From assembly GCA_036489495.1 (NCBI GenBank), contig DASXFR010000066.1, forward strand, positions 46,566 through 110,565: 64,000 bases of DNA. The letters are read 5' to 3'. Under the pieces are notes generated by a model. That model ran no database searches and had not been told where the DNA came from. It saw only the letters and a program-made list of their open reading frames with translations. This DNA is from DASZIT01 sp036489495. GTDB lineage: Bacteria; Actinomycetota; Acidimicrobiia; Acidimicrobiales; RAAP-2. The position numbers and the translations under genes are program-made. Numbering within the stretch: the first letter of the stretch is position 1; every line of letters starts with the position of its first letter. Below are positions 16,804 through 25,594 of the stretch, piece after piece.

Positions 16804-16830
16804 ATGATTACTATTGTAATCGAATGATTA
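16797..16830. promoter_or_regulatory. Paired operators between TetR and OYE genes
   Basis: TAATCATATGATTA (16797-16810) is a perfect 14-bp palindrome. TAATCGAATGATTA (16817-16830) has the same arms with a changed centre. Their centres are 20 bp apart, about two helical turns. The first contains the tetR ATG, the second the OYE ATG. TACTAT (16809-16814, plus) and TACAAT (16813-16818, minus) are candidate -10 boxes lying between and over them. Confidence 0.7.
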
Positions 16831-18182
16831 GGACTATCGCGAGATCCGAGAGAGAGGCGGCTCCGGTCGTCGAGTTGGGTACGCCGCTCACGCTTGGCTG
16901 CGGCACCCGGTTGCCCAACCGGATCGCCAAGGCGGCCATGACCGAGCAACTCGCCGATCGGGCTGGCCACCCGACCGACGCGTTGGTCACTCTCTTCTCA
17001 CGGTGGTCGGCGGGCGGATCCGGCCTCCTGATTACTGGAGGGGTGCTTGTCGATCCCCGTTGGCCCTCAGAGCCCTACGTGGTGGTGATCGAGGACAGAG
17101 ACCTCGACTGCCTGAGTCGTTGGTCGGCCGGGGCCCGTTCAGGGGGCGGACAGGCGTGGATGCAGCTCAACCATCCCGGACGCCAAGTGCTCCGCACGGT
17201 GACTCGTCGTTCGGTGGCTCCGTCGGTCGTGAAGTCGCGCTACCGGGGTCTGCTGGCCACATCTCGTGAACTGGATGGGTACGAGATCGTGGGGCTCATC
17301 GAGCGCTTCGGGCGGGCGGCGCGGATCGCGGAGCGAGCCGGGTTCACCGGAGTCGAGTTACATGCCGCCCACGGTTACCTCCACAGCCAATTCCTCTCGC
17401 CCCTGACCAACCGGCGTGCTGACGATTGGGGAGGTACCCCCGAGAAGCGGATGAGGTTCCTGCTCGAATCCCTGCGGTCGATTCGCAGCCAGGTGGCTTC
17501 CAGTTTCGCGGTCGGAGTCAAGTTGAACTCGGCCGACTTTCAGCGAGGTGGCTTCACGGAAGAGGAGTCCATGGGGGTAGTCGCCGCCCTCAATGACGAG
17601 AGGATCGACCTCCTCGAGGTGACCGGCGGTACGTACGAAGCCCCCGTGATGGACGACGGGCGCACGAGCCGTCAGAGCACCTTGGCCCGCGAAGCGTACT
17701 TTTTGGAGTATGCCCGCAAGGTGCGATCAATTGCCGAGATGCCGATCATGTTGAGCGGAGGCATCGCCCGCCCCGAGATGATGAGGCAGCTGGTCGCAGA
17801 AGGTGCTGTCGATGTCGTCGGCCTGGCACGGGCTCTGGCCGTGATGCCCGATTTGCCGGGGAAGGTCCTCGCCGAGCGGCCGGTGGGGGCGGTTCCATCG
17901 CCGCCACAGGTAAGGGCGCGTTCGATCAACTTGGGGCTCAATGGTCCGTGGTATGCCCAACAGATCCATCGATTGAGCCGGGGAGAAGAGCCCAATCCGC
18001 GACGAGGACTCATGCGGACTGCGGTGGCCCATGCCTCGCTGAACATTCGTTGGCGTTTGGGGTGGAATCGGCCGTCAAAAGGAGCCCGCCGTCCAGACCA
18101 CTCGCCCGAAGGGAATGACGGTGTCAATGCCATTTCTCCCCGAACGTACGCCAGTCACCAAAGGACCGAAGGACCCAAGTAG
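16824..18182 (+). CDS. Old Yellow Enzyme-family NADH:flavin oxidoreductase
   Basis: A 452-residue FMN oxidoreductase of the OYE/2,4-dienoyl-CoA-reductase group, built only from the TIM-barrel domain (about residues 15-365). The active-site block HAAHGYLHSQFLSPLTNRR is followed by DDWGG. GQAWMQLNHPGRQ holds a flavin contact, and IMLSGGIARPEMM with DVVGLARALAVMPDLP forms the phosphate site. The last 85 residues are basic and poorly structured, unlike the FeS/NADH domains of longer relatives. The ATG at 16824 sits inside an operator. It likely reduces an activated C=C bond, with reductant supply unknown. It precedes a P450 gene by 75 bp, suggesting a shared degradation or modification route under TetR control. 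Confidence 0.88.
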   Translation: MIRTIARSEREAAPVVELGTPLTLGCGTRLPNRIAKAAMTEQLADRAGHPTDALVTLFSRWSAGGSGLLITGGVLVDPRWPSEPYVVVIEDRDLDCLSRWSAGARSGGGQAWMQLNHPGRQVLRTVTRRSVAPSVVKSRYRGLLATSRELDGYEIVGLIERFGRAARIAERAGFTGVELHAAHGYLHSQFLSPLTNRRADDWGGTPEKRMRFLLESLRSIRSQVASSFAVGVKLNSADFQRGGFTEEESMGVVAALNDERIDLLEVTGGTYEAPVMDDGRTSRQSTLAREAYFLEYARKVRSIAEMPIMLSGGIARPEMMRQLVAEGAVDVVGLARALAVMPDLPGKVLAERPVGAVPSPPQVRARSINLGLNGPWYAQQIHRLSRGEEPNPRRGLMRTAVAHASLNIRWRLGWNRPSKGARRPDHSPEGNDGVNAISPRTYASHQRTEGPK

Positions 18183-18257
18183 CCCGTCCCCAATCCGGTT
18201 CGAGGCGATGCGGTCGTGGGGAGAAGGAGAGATCGTCTTGCGACCAAGGAATGTGGG

Positions 18258-19496
18258 GTGAAAGATCAATCCGTGAGCCAGCTCGAGTCGGTGTCACTCA
18301 TGGAGATGATGAAGGACCCGACGGTCCGAGAAGACCCCTACCCGACCTACGCGCGACTCCGGGCGATGGGACCGGTCCTTCCCCTCGACTATGGAGGCTG
18401 GCTGCTCACACGGCATGCCGAGGTCTTGTCGGTCCTCCGGGATGCCCGATTCAGCAGTAACGCCCGCCATCAGGCCAACTACGAGCAATTCGTCCAGTTG
18501 GCCGAGGCGGTTGGATTGTCCGACCTGCTCGAGCTGTTCGGGCGGGTCATGCTCTTCGCCGACCCGCCCGACCACACCCGGCTGCGCCGGATCGTGGGCA
18601 AGGCGTTCACGGTGCGCTCCGTCGAGGAGATGCGGCCCCGTATCGCGGCCATTGTCAGCCAGATGTTGGATTCGATCGCGGCAGACAGCGGCACGGAGTT
18701 GGTAGAGACGTTGGCCTTCCCCCTTCCAGTAACGGTAATTAGCGACATGCTCGGGGTGCCGGCCGAGGATCATCAGAGGCTGCGGGAGTGGACGCGAGAA
18801 GCGGTGAAGGCGCTGGATCCCATTGACGACCCGACGGTGCTGTTCCCGGCGGCCGAGGGGATTCGCGCCCTGCGCGGATACTTCGACGAACTGGTGGTAA
18901 GTCGCCGGCGGAACCCGGGCTCGGATCTGCTCAGCGCGCTGATCGCCGCCGAGGACGACGGCGACCGGCTAAGCCACGAGGAACTGCTCGACACCGCCGT
19001 GTTGCTTTTTGGCGCCGGCCACGAGACGACGGTGAACCTGATCACCGGGGGCGCGCTCAATCTCCTGCGGCATCCCAGCCAAGTGGACCGACTGCGTCAG
19101 GACCCATCCCTCATCAAGACCGCCGTCGAGGAGCTGCTCCGATTCGGTCCACCCGTCCAAATCACGGCCCGTACTGCAACGGTCGATGCCGAGGTAGCCG
19201 GCCAGTCAGTCCCCAAAGGCACCGAGGTCATCGCAGTGATCGGCTCAGCCAATCGGGACCCACAGGTCTTCGACGATCCAGAGCATCTGGACATCGGGCG
19301 CACAGAAAACCCTCACATTGCCTTCGGGGGAGGCATCCACCATTGCCTTGGGGCACTCTTGGCCCGAATCGAAGGCCAAGAAGCCCTGGGTCAATTGATC
19401 CAACGCTTTCCGAATCTGGCGCTGGATGGCCCGGAAATCGAGTGGAAACCAACCTCGACGATCCGAGGTCCCAAACAGCTGGAACTCGTCTGGTAG
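18258..19496 (+). CDS. Cytochrome P450
   Basis: A soluble bacterial class I-type P450 of 412 residues. The I-helix oxygen-activation motif LFGAGHETT spans about residues 250-258, the K-helix ExxR is EELLR (Glu292-Arg295 region), and the heme loop FGGGIHHCLG contains the axial Cys363. I start at the GTG at 18258, preceded by AAGGA 7 nt upstream; GTG at 18273 is an alternative, and an AGGAG at 18225 fits neither. It follows the OYE gene and shares its likely TetR control. No ferredoxin or reductase is adjacent, so electrons must come from proteins encoded elsewhere. The substrate is unknown. Confidence 0.92.
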   Translation: MKDQSVSQLESVSLMEMMKDPTVREDPYPTYARLRAMGPVLPLDYGGWLLTRHAEVLSVLRDARFSSNARHQANYEQFVQLAEAVGLSDLLELFGRVMLFADPPDHTRLRRIVGKAFTVRSVEEMRPRIAAIVSQMLDSIAADSGTELVETLAFPLPVTVISDMLGVPAEDHQRLREWTREAVKALDPIDDPTVLFPAAEGIRALRGYFDELVVSRRRNPGSDLLSALIAAEDDGDRLSHEELLDTAVLLFGAGHETTVNLITGGALNLLRHPSQVDRLRQDPSLIKTAVEELLRFGPPVQITARTATVDAEVAGQSVPKGTEVIAVIGSANRDPQVFDDPEHLDIGRTENPHIAFGGGIHHCLGALLARIEGQEALGQLIQRFPNLALDGPEIEWKPTSTIRGPKQLELVW

Positions 19497-19548
19497 CTCA
19501 CAACCAAACTCTCATAACGCTGGTCCGGCCTAAGGGGTTTAGGCCACT

Positions 19549-19623
19549 TGGTGCGCCCCCTGGGATTCGAACCCAGAACCTGCGGATTAAGAGTCCGTTG
19601 CTCTGCCATTGAGCTAGAGGCGC
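19549..19623 (-). tRNA. tRNA-Lys (CTT)
   Basis: A cloverleaf can be drawn on the minus strand. The acceptor GCGCCTC pairs with GGGGCGC (one G-U). The anticodon loop is CTCTTAA, giving CTT, and the T-arm is CTGGG-TTCGAAT-CCCAG. The discriminator A is followed by an encoded CCA (19549-19551). The outermost anticodon-stem pair is an A-C mismatch. Confidence 0.92.
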
Positions 19624-19681
19624 CCGACACGGTAAACGTGCGGCTGATTACAAGCGTAACTGCCTACCACCAGTTGGTGAG

Positions 19682-19756
19682 GGTGACCGACGGGGTTCGA
19701 ACCCGCGACCTCCGGGGCCACATCCCGGCGCTCTGACCAACTGAGCTACGGCCACC
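19682..19756 (-). tRNA. tRNA-His (GTG)
   Basis: On the minus strand, acceptor GTGGCCG pairs with CGGTCAC. The anticodon loop ATGTGGC gives GTG. The extra G(-1), at 19756, faces discriminator C73, at 19682, the hallmark of tRNA-His. No CCA is encoded. Confidence 0.93.
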
Positions 19757-19821
19757 AAGGAAGATTCATTCTGGCACAGGTCACCTTCCCCCAACACCAC
19801 GGTTGTATCCTCATTGGCCGA

Positions 19822-19895
19822 GCCCCTGTAGCTCAACTGGATAGAGCGGGTGGCTTCTACCCACCAGGTTGCGGGTTCGACTCCTGCCGGGGGCG
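19822..19895 (+). tRNA. tRNA-Arg (TCT)
   Basis: The acceptor GCCCCTG pairs with CGGGGGC. The anticodon stem is GGTGG/CCACC with loop CTTCTAC, giving TCT. The T-arm contains GGGTTCGACTCC. The discriminator is G, and no CCA is encoded. It runs opposite to the Lys and His genes and ends 44 bp before the amidohydrolase ATG. Confidence 0.93.
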
Positions 19896-19939
19896 CCGGG
19901 GAGCCCTGGAATCGCCGGGGTATGAGGAAAGGGGGGTTC

Positions 19940-21148
19940 ATGCCATATTGCGAACGCCGGGTTGTTCACGACGCCGACGCCCACATCATGGAGACGCCAA
20001 CCTGGCTCCGGGACCACGCCGAGGCCAAATTCCGCGCCCGGCTGCCGGTGCTGAAGTACCCCGGCGGCAACGAGCTGCGCCAGACGGGAAACCCCGAGGA
20101 GCAACAACAGGATCTGGTGGCGTCCTTCGAGCGGTTGCGGGAGCGCCACCTTTCCGACGAGTACCGAGCCACCGAGGCTGCCGAGATCATGCAGCGCAAG
20201 AACTTCGCCGCCACCGGCGGGTTCATCGCCGAGGACCGGCCTCGAGCATTGGACCTACTGGGGTTCGACAGCCAGTTGATCTTCAACACCTTTCATAACG
20301 GTCGTTTGCACGACTTCGAGCACGCCGGCGACGACGAGCTCGCCTACGCAGCCGCCCGAGCGCATAACCGGGGGATGCTCGAATTCTGCTCGGTCGATTC
20401 TCGGCTCCTCCCTTCCTGTTACGTCCCCCTGGTCAACCCGGAGAAAGCCGTCCAGGCGACCGGTGACGCCTTGGCCCAGGGCGCGGCGGCGTTGCTCGTC
20501 GCCTCGGGGTGCCCGCCCTCGTTCTCTCCCAGCCATCGAGACCTATTCGGGGTCTGGGCGCAGGCCGAGGAGGCCGGCATACCGATCGTCTTCCACGTGG
20601 GTGGCACCGGCGAGCTCATCAGCCCGAAATACTTCGTCAACGGCCTCCCCGTTCCGCACGATTTTCATGGGGGTGACGAGAACTTCCGATCGGTGGACTA
20701 CATGGGCATCCCGGTCCCCCCGGCCCAGACATTGGCCACCCTGATCTTCGATGGGGTGCTCGAGCAGTTCCCCGACCTCCGTATCGGGGTCATCGAACAG
20801 GGCGCCATCTGGGTGCCGTCCTGGCTGCGGCAAATGGAGTCAGCCTTCGAGGCGTTCCACCGGCACGAGGAACGCCTGCAAGCCCTTTCGCTCCGACCCA
20901 CCGACTACGTGCATCGGCAGGTTCGCTTTACTCCGTATCCCACCGAGGACGTTGGCTGGATCGTTGAACAGGGCGGGCCGGACCTGGTGATGTTCTCGTC
21001 CGACTACCCCCACGTCGAAGGAGGGCGCAAGCCGGTCGAGCGGTTCGAGGCGTCACTCGACGACGCCAGCGATGAAGTGCGCCAGCAGTTCTATGTCGAC
21101 AATTTCCTCTTTCTGATGGGGACCGCCGGCGCCACCCTGGCCGCCTGA
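19940..21148 (+). CDS. Amidohydrolase-2 family metal-dependent hydrolase
   Basis: A 402-residue TIM-barrel protein of the amidohydrolase_2 (ACMSD-like) group. The N-terminal metal motif is degenerate (VHDADAHIMETP). Later barrel signatures are IPIVFHVGGTGELISP, with a metal-ligand His, and LVMFSSDYPHVEGGRKP, with the conserved Asp and His near the C-terminus. Members decarboxylate or hydrolyse small ring acids and related compounds; the reaction cannot be specified here. I use the ATG at 19940, with AAAGGGGGG 3-11 nt upstream; earlier in-frame starts would overlap tRNA-Arg. It may be co-expressed with nothing, as the next plus-strand gene is 102 bp away. Confidence 0.88.
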   Translation: MPYCERRVVHDADAHIMETPTWLRDHAEAKFRARLPVLKYPGGNELRQTGNPEEQQQDLVASFERLRERHLSDEYRATEAAEIMQRKNFAATGGFIAEDRPRALDLLGFDSQLIFNTFHNGRLHDFEHAGDDELAYAAARAHNRGMLEFCSVDSRLLPSCYVPLVNPEKAVQATGDALAQGAAALLVASGCPPSFSPSHRDLFGVWAQAEEAGIPIVFHVGGTGELISPKYFVNGLPVPHDFHGGDENFRSVDYMGIPVPPAQTLATLIFDGVLEQFPDLRIGVIEQGAIWVPSWLRQMESAFEAFHRHEERLQALSLRPTDYVHRQVRFTPYPTEDVGWIVEQGGPDLVMFSSDYPHVEGGRKPVERFEASLDDASDEVRQQFYVDNFLFLMGTAGATLAA

Positions 21149-21250
21149 TCTGCTGGTTTCACGAGGTCAATCTCAAGCGGCAATCTTCCGTAGTGAATTC
21201 TGAGTTGCAACGGGTATATATGGGTCATTGCCGATGGAGGGAGTGGGGCA

Positions 21251-21478
21251 GTGGTAGATCCCGATTCACCCGAGGCCGCGGTTGCCGACGCTGATCTGCA
21301 GGAGCAGCGGGTACCTGCGGGAGGCGCTGACCCCTGGCGGCACGCGCACGACCCCGAACAGCCCGAGGCCGATGTGCTCGAGCAGGAGTTGCCGGTCGAC
21401 GGTGGCGTCGAACCCGTCACCCCCGACGAAGAGCGGGTGGAGCCTGTCGACGACAGTGACTACGCCTTCGGCGATTGA
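21251..21478 (+). CDS. Small acidic protein, 75 residues, unknown
   Basis: A short, strongly acidic and probably disordered protein. About a third of the residues are Asp or Glu and there is no Cys. Segments such as PEQPEADVLEQELPVDGG resemble small acidic hypothetical proteins that recur in actinobacteria, from memory rather than a search. It starts at the GTG at 21251, with GGAGGGAG about 9-16 nt upstream. Codon use is typical for the window. It stands alone between the amidohydrolase and the convergent pRiA4b gene. I cannot assign a function. Confidence 0.6.
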   Translation: MVDPDSPEAAVADADLQEQRVPAGGADPWRHAHDPEQPEADVLEQELPVDGGVEPVTPDEERVEPVDDSDYAFGD

Positions 21479-21511
21479 GTGGCGGGGCTGATCGTCTCGT
21501 GATCGCCTGAC

Positions 21512-22087
21512 TCAGCGGACCCGGCGGAGGGCGGCATTGACGGCTGCCAGGTCGAAGTACGCGCCGTCGTAGGAGCCACCCACCCAATTCAGATACTCGT
21601 GGTGCTCGTCGTGGTCCGGGTCACCGATGGCCTCGAGGAATCCTTTGAATCCATGTACACCGCCACAGTCCTCCGGGGGACAGGCACGCTGACCGTCGAG
21701 ACAGACGGCCACTTTCAAGGCCTGGGGGACCGGCCCGACCGATTCGACGACGATCTCATGGATCCAGGAGTCCCCGAAGTCGTAGAGGTACGAAAAGGAC
21801 GCTCCGGCCTCGACCACGTCGGAGAGGATCACGCTGTCTTCGTCTTCGGCTTCGCCGTCTTCGTCATCATCCTCGTCGAGCGATTCGTAGCTCTCCCCGG
21901 CGATCTCGAAGTTGTGGAGGTGGCGGTCCTCCCAGCCCATGGCTGCCTGGAGGATGGAATGGAGCCTGGACAATCGGACATCCCCAGGTACCTGCAGCCG
22001 CCGCCAGATCGTCGGCTCCAGCTCCAAGAGCGTGACTCGCAGTTCAATAGCCGTCTTGCCCGATGGGGGCCGCGGTTGGGCAACCAT
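21512..22087 (-). CDS. Plasmid pRiA4b ORF-3 family protein
   Basis: A 191-residue protein with the IS1096/pRiA4b ORF-3-like fold. The first strand is IELRVTLLELEPTIWRRLQVPGDVRLSRLHSILQAAMGW, a strongly conserved block, followed by HLHNFEIAG and FSYLYDFGDSWIHEI. A run of about 18 acidic residues (near 72-86) interrupts the domain. The family is widespread on plasmids and chromosomes, its function is not established, and it is not itself a transposase. It diverges from the TetR gene, whose operator lies in the shared 73-bp intergenic gap. Confidence 0.85.
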   Translation of the reverse strand: MVAQPRPPSGKTAIELRVTLLELEPTIWRRLQVPGDVRLSRLHSILQAAMGWEDRHLHNFEIAGESYESLDEDDDEDGEAEDEDSVILSDVVEAGASFSYLYDFGDSWIHEIVVESVGPVPQALKVAVCLDGQRACPPEDCGGVHGFKGFLEAIGDPDHDEHHEYLNWVGGSYDGAYFDLAAVNAALRRVR

Positions 22088-22127
22088 GTCCGAAGGTTAC
22101 GAGACCATCCGGACAGATCTCGTCGTC

Positions 22128-22152
22128 ACTGACTGACTTAGTCAGTTAGTAT
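22128..22152 (+). promoter_or_regulatory. TetR operator with overlapping -10 box
   Basis: A 23-bp palindrome at 22128-22150 has the form ACT-N-ACTGACT-N-AGTCAGT-N-AGT, with every arm base paired. TAGTAT (22147-22152), a candidate -10 box 8 nt before the ATG at 22161, overlaps its right end. A dimeric repressor here would block the promoter of its own gene. Only the palindrome is certain. Confidence 0.68.
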
Positions 22153-22160
22153 CAATTCCG

Positions 22161-22883
22161 ATGGCCAGGGCGTCCCTCCGTCAGCGACTCCACGAGGTAG
22201 CCGAGTCGTCATGCCGGGTCTTCATCGACAAGGGCTACCGCCGGACGCTGGTCTCTGATGTGGCGGAAGAATTGGGTCTCAGTCAAGGCGCCGTCTATGG
22301 CTACGTGGAGAGCAAAGAGGCGCTGTTCCATTTGGCCATGGTCTTTGCCGTTGCCGCAGACCGGATCGCCGAGCTCCCCATCCCGGTCCCTACGCCGCCT
22401 CCCGGAGGGACGCTTGCCCTTTTGCGAGGTTGGGCGCCTTCCTCGGGGTTTCCGATCTTGGCCCAGGCATTGAAACGGCGGCGGCGGGCGGACGTCCGGG
22501 CTGAGCTGACCGCCATCATCGACGAGCGCTACCAACTATTGGAAGACAACCAGCGACTCCTGTCCCTGATCGAGCGCTCGGCTCAGGATCTCCCCGATCT
22601 CTCCGCCCTCTATTTCCAGCATTGGCGGCGCGATCAGATCTCGGATCTGGCTCTCTATCTAGGGCGCCGGATCTCTTCGGGTGAGCTCCGACCGGTGCCC
22701 GACGTTCCGATCGCCGCCCGGTTCGTCGTCGAGACGATCGCCTGGTTCGCCTGGCACCGCCAGCGCGATCCAGACTCGGCAATGATCGGAGACGCGGAGG
22801 CCCACGCCACCGTCACCGACCTGCTGCTGGCCGCCTTCGTCCCCGAGCCTCCGCCAACCATCAAATCGGGGTCCCGCCGGTGA
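22161..22883 (+). CDS. TetR-family regulator
   Basis: A 240-residue regulator. The N-terminal HTH region (about 6-60) reads LVSDVAEELGLSQGAVYGYVESKEALFHLAM, where YGY replaces the usual YYHF. The remaining domain is all-helical with a Pro-rich turn (PIPVPTPPPGG) near residue 75 and gives no clue to ligand. No SD precedes the ATG; a -10 box 8 nt upstream suggests a leaderless start. The TGA is overlapped by the GTG of the following glycosyltransferase, so that gene is probably its regulated partner. Confidence 0.88.
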   Translation: MARASLRQRLHEVAESSCRVFIDKGYRRTLVSDVAEELGLSQGAVYGYVESKEALFHLAMVFAVAADRIAELPIPVPTPPPGGTLALLRGWAPSSGFPILAQALKRRRRADVRAELTAIIDERYQLLEDNQRLLSLIERSAQDLPDLSALYFQHWRRDQISDLALYLGRRISSGELRPVPDVPIAARFVVETIAWFAWHRQRDPDSAMIGDAEAHATVTDLLLAAFVPEPPPTIKSGSRR

Positions 22884-24460
22884 CCCACCCACCGCGTGCC
22901 GTCCAATCGGCTACCGCCGAGTACGACGACCGGACCGACCCGGGCCCCGAAGACCAAACCTCGACCTCGGCGAGACAGCTGCCTTCCATCAACCGCGCCA
23001 TCTTCATCGTCTCCGCCTGCACGTTGGCCGTGCTCGTCGCCGTCTCGTCCCGCTATGGCTACCACCGCGACGAGCTGTACTTCCTGGCCGCCGGCCACCA
23101 CCTGGCCTGGGGTTATCCCGACCAGCCGCCCCTCGTTCCACTGCTGGCCCGGTTGTTGTCGACCATCGATTCCGGCTCGGTGTTCGTACTGCGCCTGCCG
23201 TCGGCGTTGGCCGCCGCCGCGACCGTGACGCTCACTGGCCTCCTGGCCCGCGAGCTCGGGGGTCGAGGCCCCGCGCAGCTCCTGGCGGCTGGGGCGATGG
23301 CCACCTCGGCGTTGCTCTACGGGGCTGATCACTACCTCAATACCGCCGCCTTCGACCTGCTGGCCTGGACGCTGTTGCTCTGGTTGATCGTGCGAATCCT
23401 CCGGACCCACAATCAGCGGCTCTGGTTGGTCGTCGGGGTGGTGGCCGGCGTCGGCCTGCTCAACAGCGACCTGGTCGCCTTCCTGATGGCGGCGGTGGTG
23501 GTGGGTATCGTCATCGCCGGTCCTCGCCGGGTGTTGGCCTCGCCGTGGGTATGGGCCGGCGGAGCAATCGCGGCGGTGATGTGGGCGCCCTATCTGGTGT
23601 GGCAGGCACAACATGGGTGGCCGCAGCTGACGGTGAGCCGTGCTATCGCCGCCGGGAGTTCGGGCACCTCCCAACCGCGGATCCAACTGCTTCCTTTCCA
23701 ACTGGTGTTGATCAGCCCGTACCTGGCGCCGGTCTGGATCGTCGGGCTGTTCCAACTCTTCCGCCGATCGGCCCTCAGGTGGTGTCGGGCCATCGCCTGG
23801 GCCTACCCGCTCCTCGCGGTGGTGTTCATCGCCACCGGAGGGAAGTCCTATTACCTGGCGGGGATCCTCCCGGTCTTTCTGGCCGCCGGCGCGCAGCCGA
23901 CCATCGATTGGGTCAGCCGTGGCCGTTCGAGCCGGCGCCGAGCGGCGGTGGGAACTGCCCTGGTCCTCACCGCGGTTGGCACTGTGCTGGCGACCTTGCC
24001 GGTGCTGCCGGTCGGTGCGCTCCACCGGACGCCGATCGTCGCCCTCAACTACGACGAAGGGGAGACGGTCGGGTGGCCGACCTACGTCAGCCAGATCGCC
24101 GCCGTGTACCACCAACTCCCGGCGTCGCAGCGACCGACGACGGTGGTTCTGACCAGTAACTACGGCGAGGCTGGCGCCGTCGAACGTTTTGGCCCGGCCG
24201 ACGGCCTTCCTGGTATCGCCTTCAGCGGACAGAACGGCTTCTGGTACTGGGGTCCGCCACCAGCCTCGGCGAGCGCCTACGTCACGGTGGGATTCAGCCG
24301 ATCGACCCTGAATCGACACTTCGAGCAATGCGTCCTCGGTATCCGCCTCGACAACCACGAGCAGCTCAAGAATGACGAGCAAGGAGTCCCGGTGCGGATC
24401 TGCACCGGACTTCGGGGCACTTGGCTCACCGTGTGGCCGCAATTCCAGATGCTGGGCTGA
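22880..24460 (+). CDS. GT39-type membrane glycosyltransferase (PMT/ArnT fold)
   Basis: A 526-residue polytopic membrane protein of the dolichyl/polyprenyl-phosphate sugar transferase superfamily. After a cytosolic 38-residue start and the first helix, the periplasmic loop has the catalytic Asp64-Glu65 in RDELYFLAAG, then WGYPDQPPLVPLLARL, the conserved GT39 feature. About 8-10 further helices follow, then a soluble C-terminal domain (about 390-526). The GTG at 22880 overlaps the tetR stop by 4 bp, giving tight coupling. It likely moves a sugar from a polyprenyl-phosphate donor to lipid or protein on the outer face. The acceptor is unknown. Confidence 0.85.
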   Translation: MTHPPRAVQSATAEYDDRTDPGPEDQTSTSARQLPSINRAIFIVSACTLAVLVAVSSRYGYHRDELYFLAAGHHLAWGYPDQPPLVPLLARLLSTIDSGSVFVLRLPSALAAAATVTLTGLLARELGGRGPAQLLAAGAMATSALLYGADHYLNTAAFDLLAWTLLLWLIVRILRTHNQRLWLVVGVVAGVGLLNSDLVAFLMAAVVVGIVIAGPRRVLASPWVWAGGAIAAVMWAPYLVWQAQHGWPQLTVSRAIAAGSSGTSQPRIQLLPFQLVLISPYLAPVWIVGLFQLFRRSALRWCRAIAWAYPLLAVVFIATGGKSYYLAGILPVFLAAGAQPTIDWVSRGRSSRRRAAVGTALVLTAVGTVLATLPVLPVGALHRTPIVALNYDEGETVGWPTYVSQIAAVYHQLPASQRPTTVVLTSNYGEAGAVERFGPADGLPGIAFSGQNGFWYWGPPPASASAYVTVGFSRSTLNRHFEQCVLGIRLDNHEQLKNDEQGVPVRICTGLRGTWLTVWPQFQMLG

Positions 24461-24544
24461 TCACGTCTCAACCGAGCCACAGGTCCGATCGACGTCGCCC
24501 CCCAAGCCAAGCCAAGAGCAGTCCAGGGCAGGTACCGTTTCGCC

Positions 24545-25594
24545 ATGAGCCCGGGCCCCCCCTTTCGACTCGATGTGATCGGCTTCGGTTCCTCGCCGTC
24601 GGACATGCAGGGCGTCGCCCGTCAGGCCCAACAAGCCGGCTTCTCCACCCTTTGGCTCACCGAGAGCACTCAGCCCGTCTTCAGCCTGTGCACCGCCGCG
24701 GCCCTGGCCACCCACGACCTGGCCCTCGGCACCGGCATCGCGGTGGCCTTCGCCCGCAGCCCGATGGTCTCCGCCCAGGCCGCCTGGATGCTGACCAAGG
24801 CCACCGCCGGGAAATTCACCCTCGGCCTGGGCACCCAGGTGCGGGCCCACGTCGAGCGTCGGTACTCGGCGGAATTTGATCACCCCGGCCCGAGGCTCCA
24901 GGAGTACGTGGCCGCGATCCGAGCCATTTTCCGGGCGTTCCGACGGGAGGAACGATTGCGATTCGACGGCGACTACTACTCGTTCTCGCTGCTGCCGGAC
25001 ATGTGGTCACCAGGGGCAATCGACTACGAGGACCCACCTATCTATCTGGCCGGAGTCAGCCCCTGGATGTGCCGGATGATCGGCGAGGTGGCGGACGGGA
25101 TGCACGTCCACCCGTTGAACACCACGGCCTACCTCCAGAAGGTGGTGGGCCCGGCGGTGGCCGCGGGCGAAGCGCGGGCCGGTCGGAACCCCGGACAGAC
25201 CCAACTGGCCTGCCCGGTGATGACCATCGTCGGAGACAGCGACGAGGAGCGGTCGGCCCAGCGGGAAGAGGTCCGGATGCGGATCGCCTTCTACGGATCG
25301 ACCCCCGGTTACGAGGTGGTCTTCGACACCCACGGCTGGGACGGTGTCGGCCAACGGCTCAACCAGCTGCAGCGGGCCGGAGACTTCGCCGGGATGGCCG
25401 CCACCGTCACCGACGAGATGGTGGATGCGTTCGCGGTGACCGCACCCTGGGACGGCCTGGCCGAGGCCCTGGTCGATCGCTACCGCGGCGTCGCCCACCA
25501 CGTCATCTGCTATTCCGCGTCACCCCAGTGGACCAGCCAACCGGCCACCTTGGAGCGGTGGAGCGCTGTCGCCCGGGCAGTCGCCGGTCGGTAA
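24545..25594 (+). CDS. F420-dependent LLM-class oxidoreductase (TIGR03617-like)
   Basis: A 349-residue luciferase-like TIM barrel that likely uses F420H2 or FMN. It opens with LDVIGFGSSPSDMQGVARQAQQAGFSTLWLTES. The middle has LALGTGIAVAFARSPMV and GKFTLGLGTQVRAHVERRYS, which strongly resemble the TIGR03617 actinobacterial subgroup; the IYLAGVSPWMCRMIGEVADG segment fits too. It is 84 bp downstream of the GT39 gene and could share its transcript. The reaction is unknown; relatives reduce or oxidise small organic substrates with F420. Confidence 0.85.
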   Translation: MSPGPPFRLDVIGFGSSPSDMQGVARQAQQAGFSTLWLTESTQPVFSLCTAAALATHDLALGTGIAVAFARSPMVSAQAAWMLTKATAGKFTLGLGTQVRAHVERRYSAEFDHPGPRLQEYVAAIRAIFRAFRREERLRFDGDYYSFSLLPDMWSPGAIDYEDPPIYLAGVSPWMCRMIGEVADGMHVHPLNTTAYLQKVVGPAVAAGEARAGRNPGQTQLACPVMTIVGDSDEERSAQREEVRMRIAFYGSTPGYEVVFDTHGWDGVGQRLNQLQRAGDFAGMAATVTDEMVDAFAVTAPWDGLAEALVDRYRGVAHHVICYSASPQWTSQPATLERWSAVARAVAGR

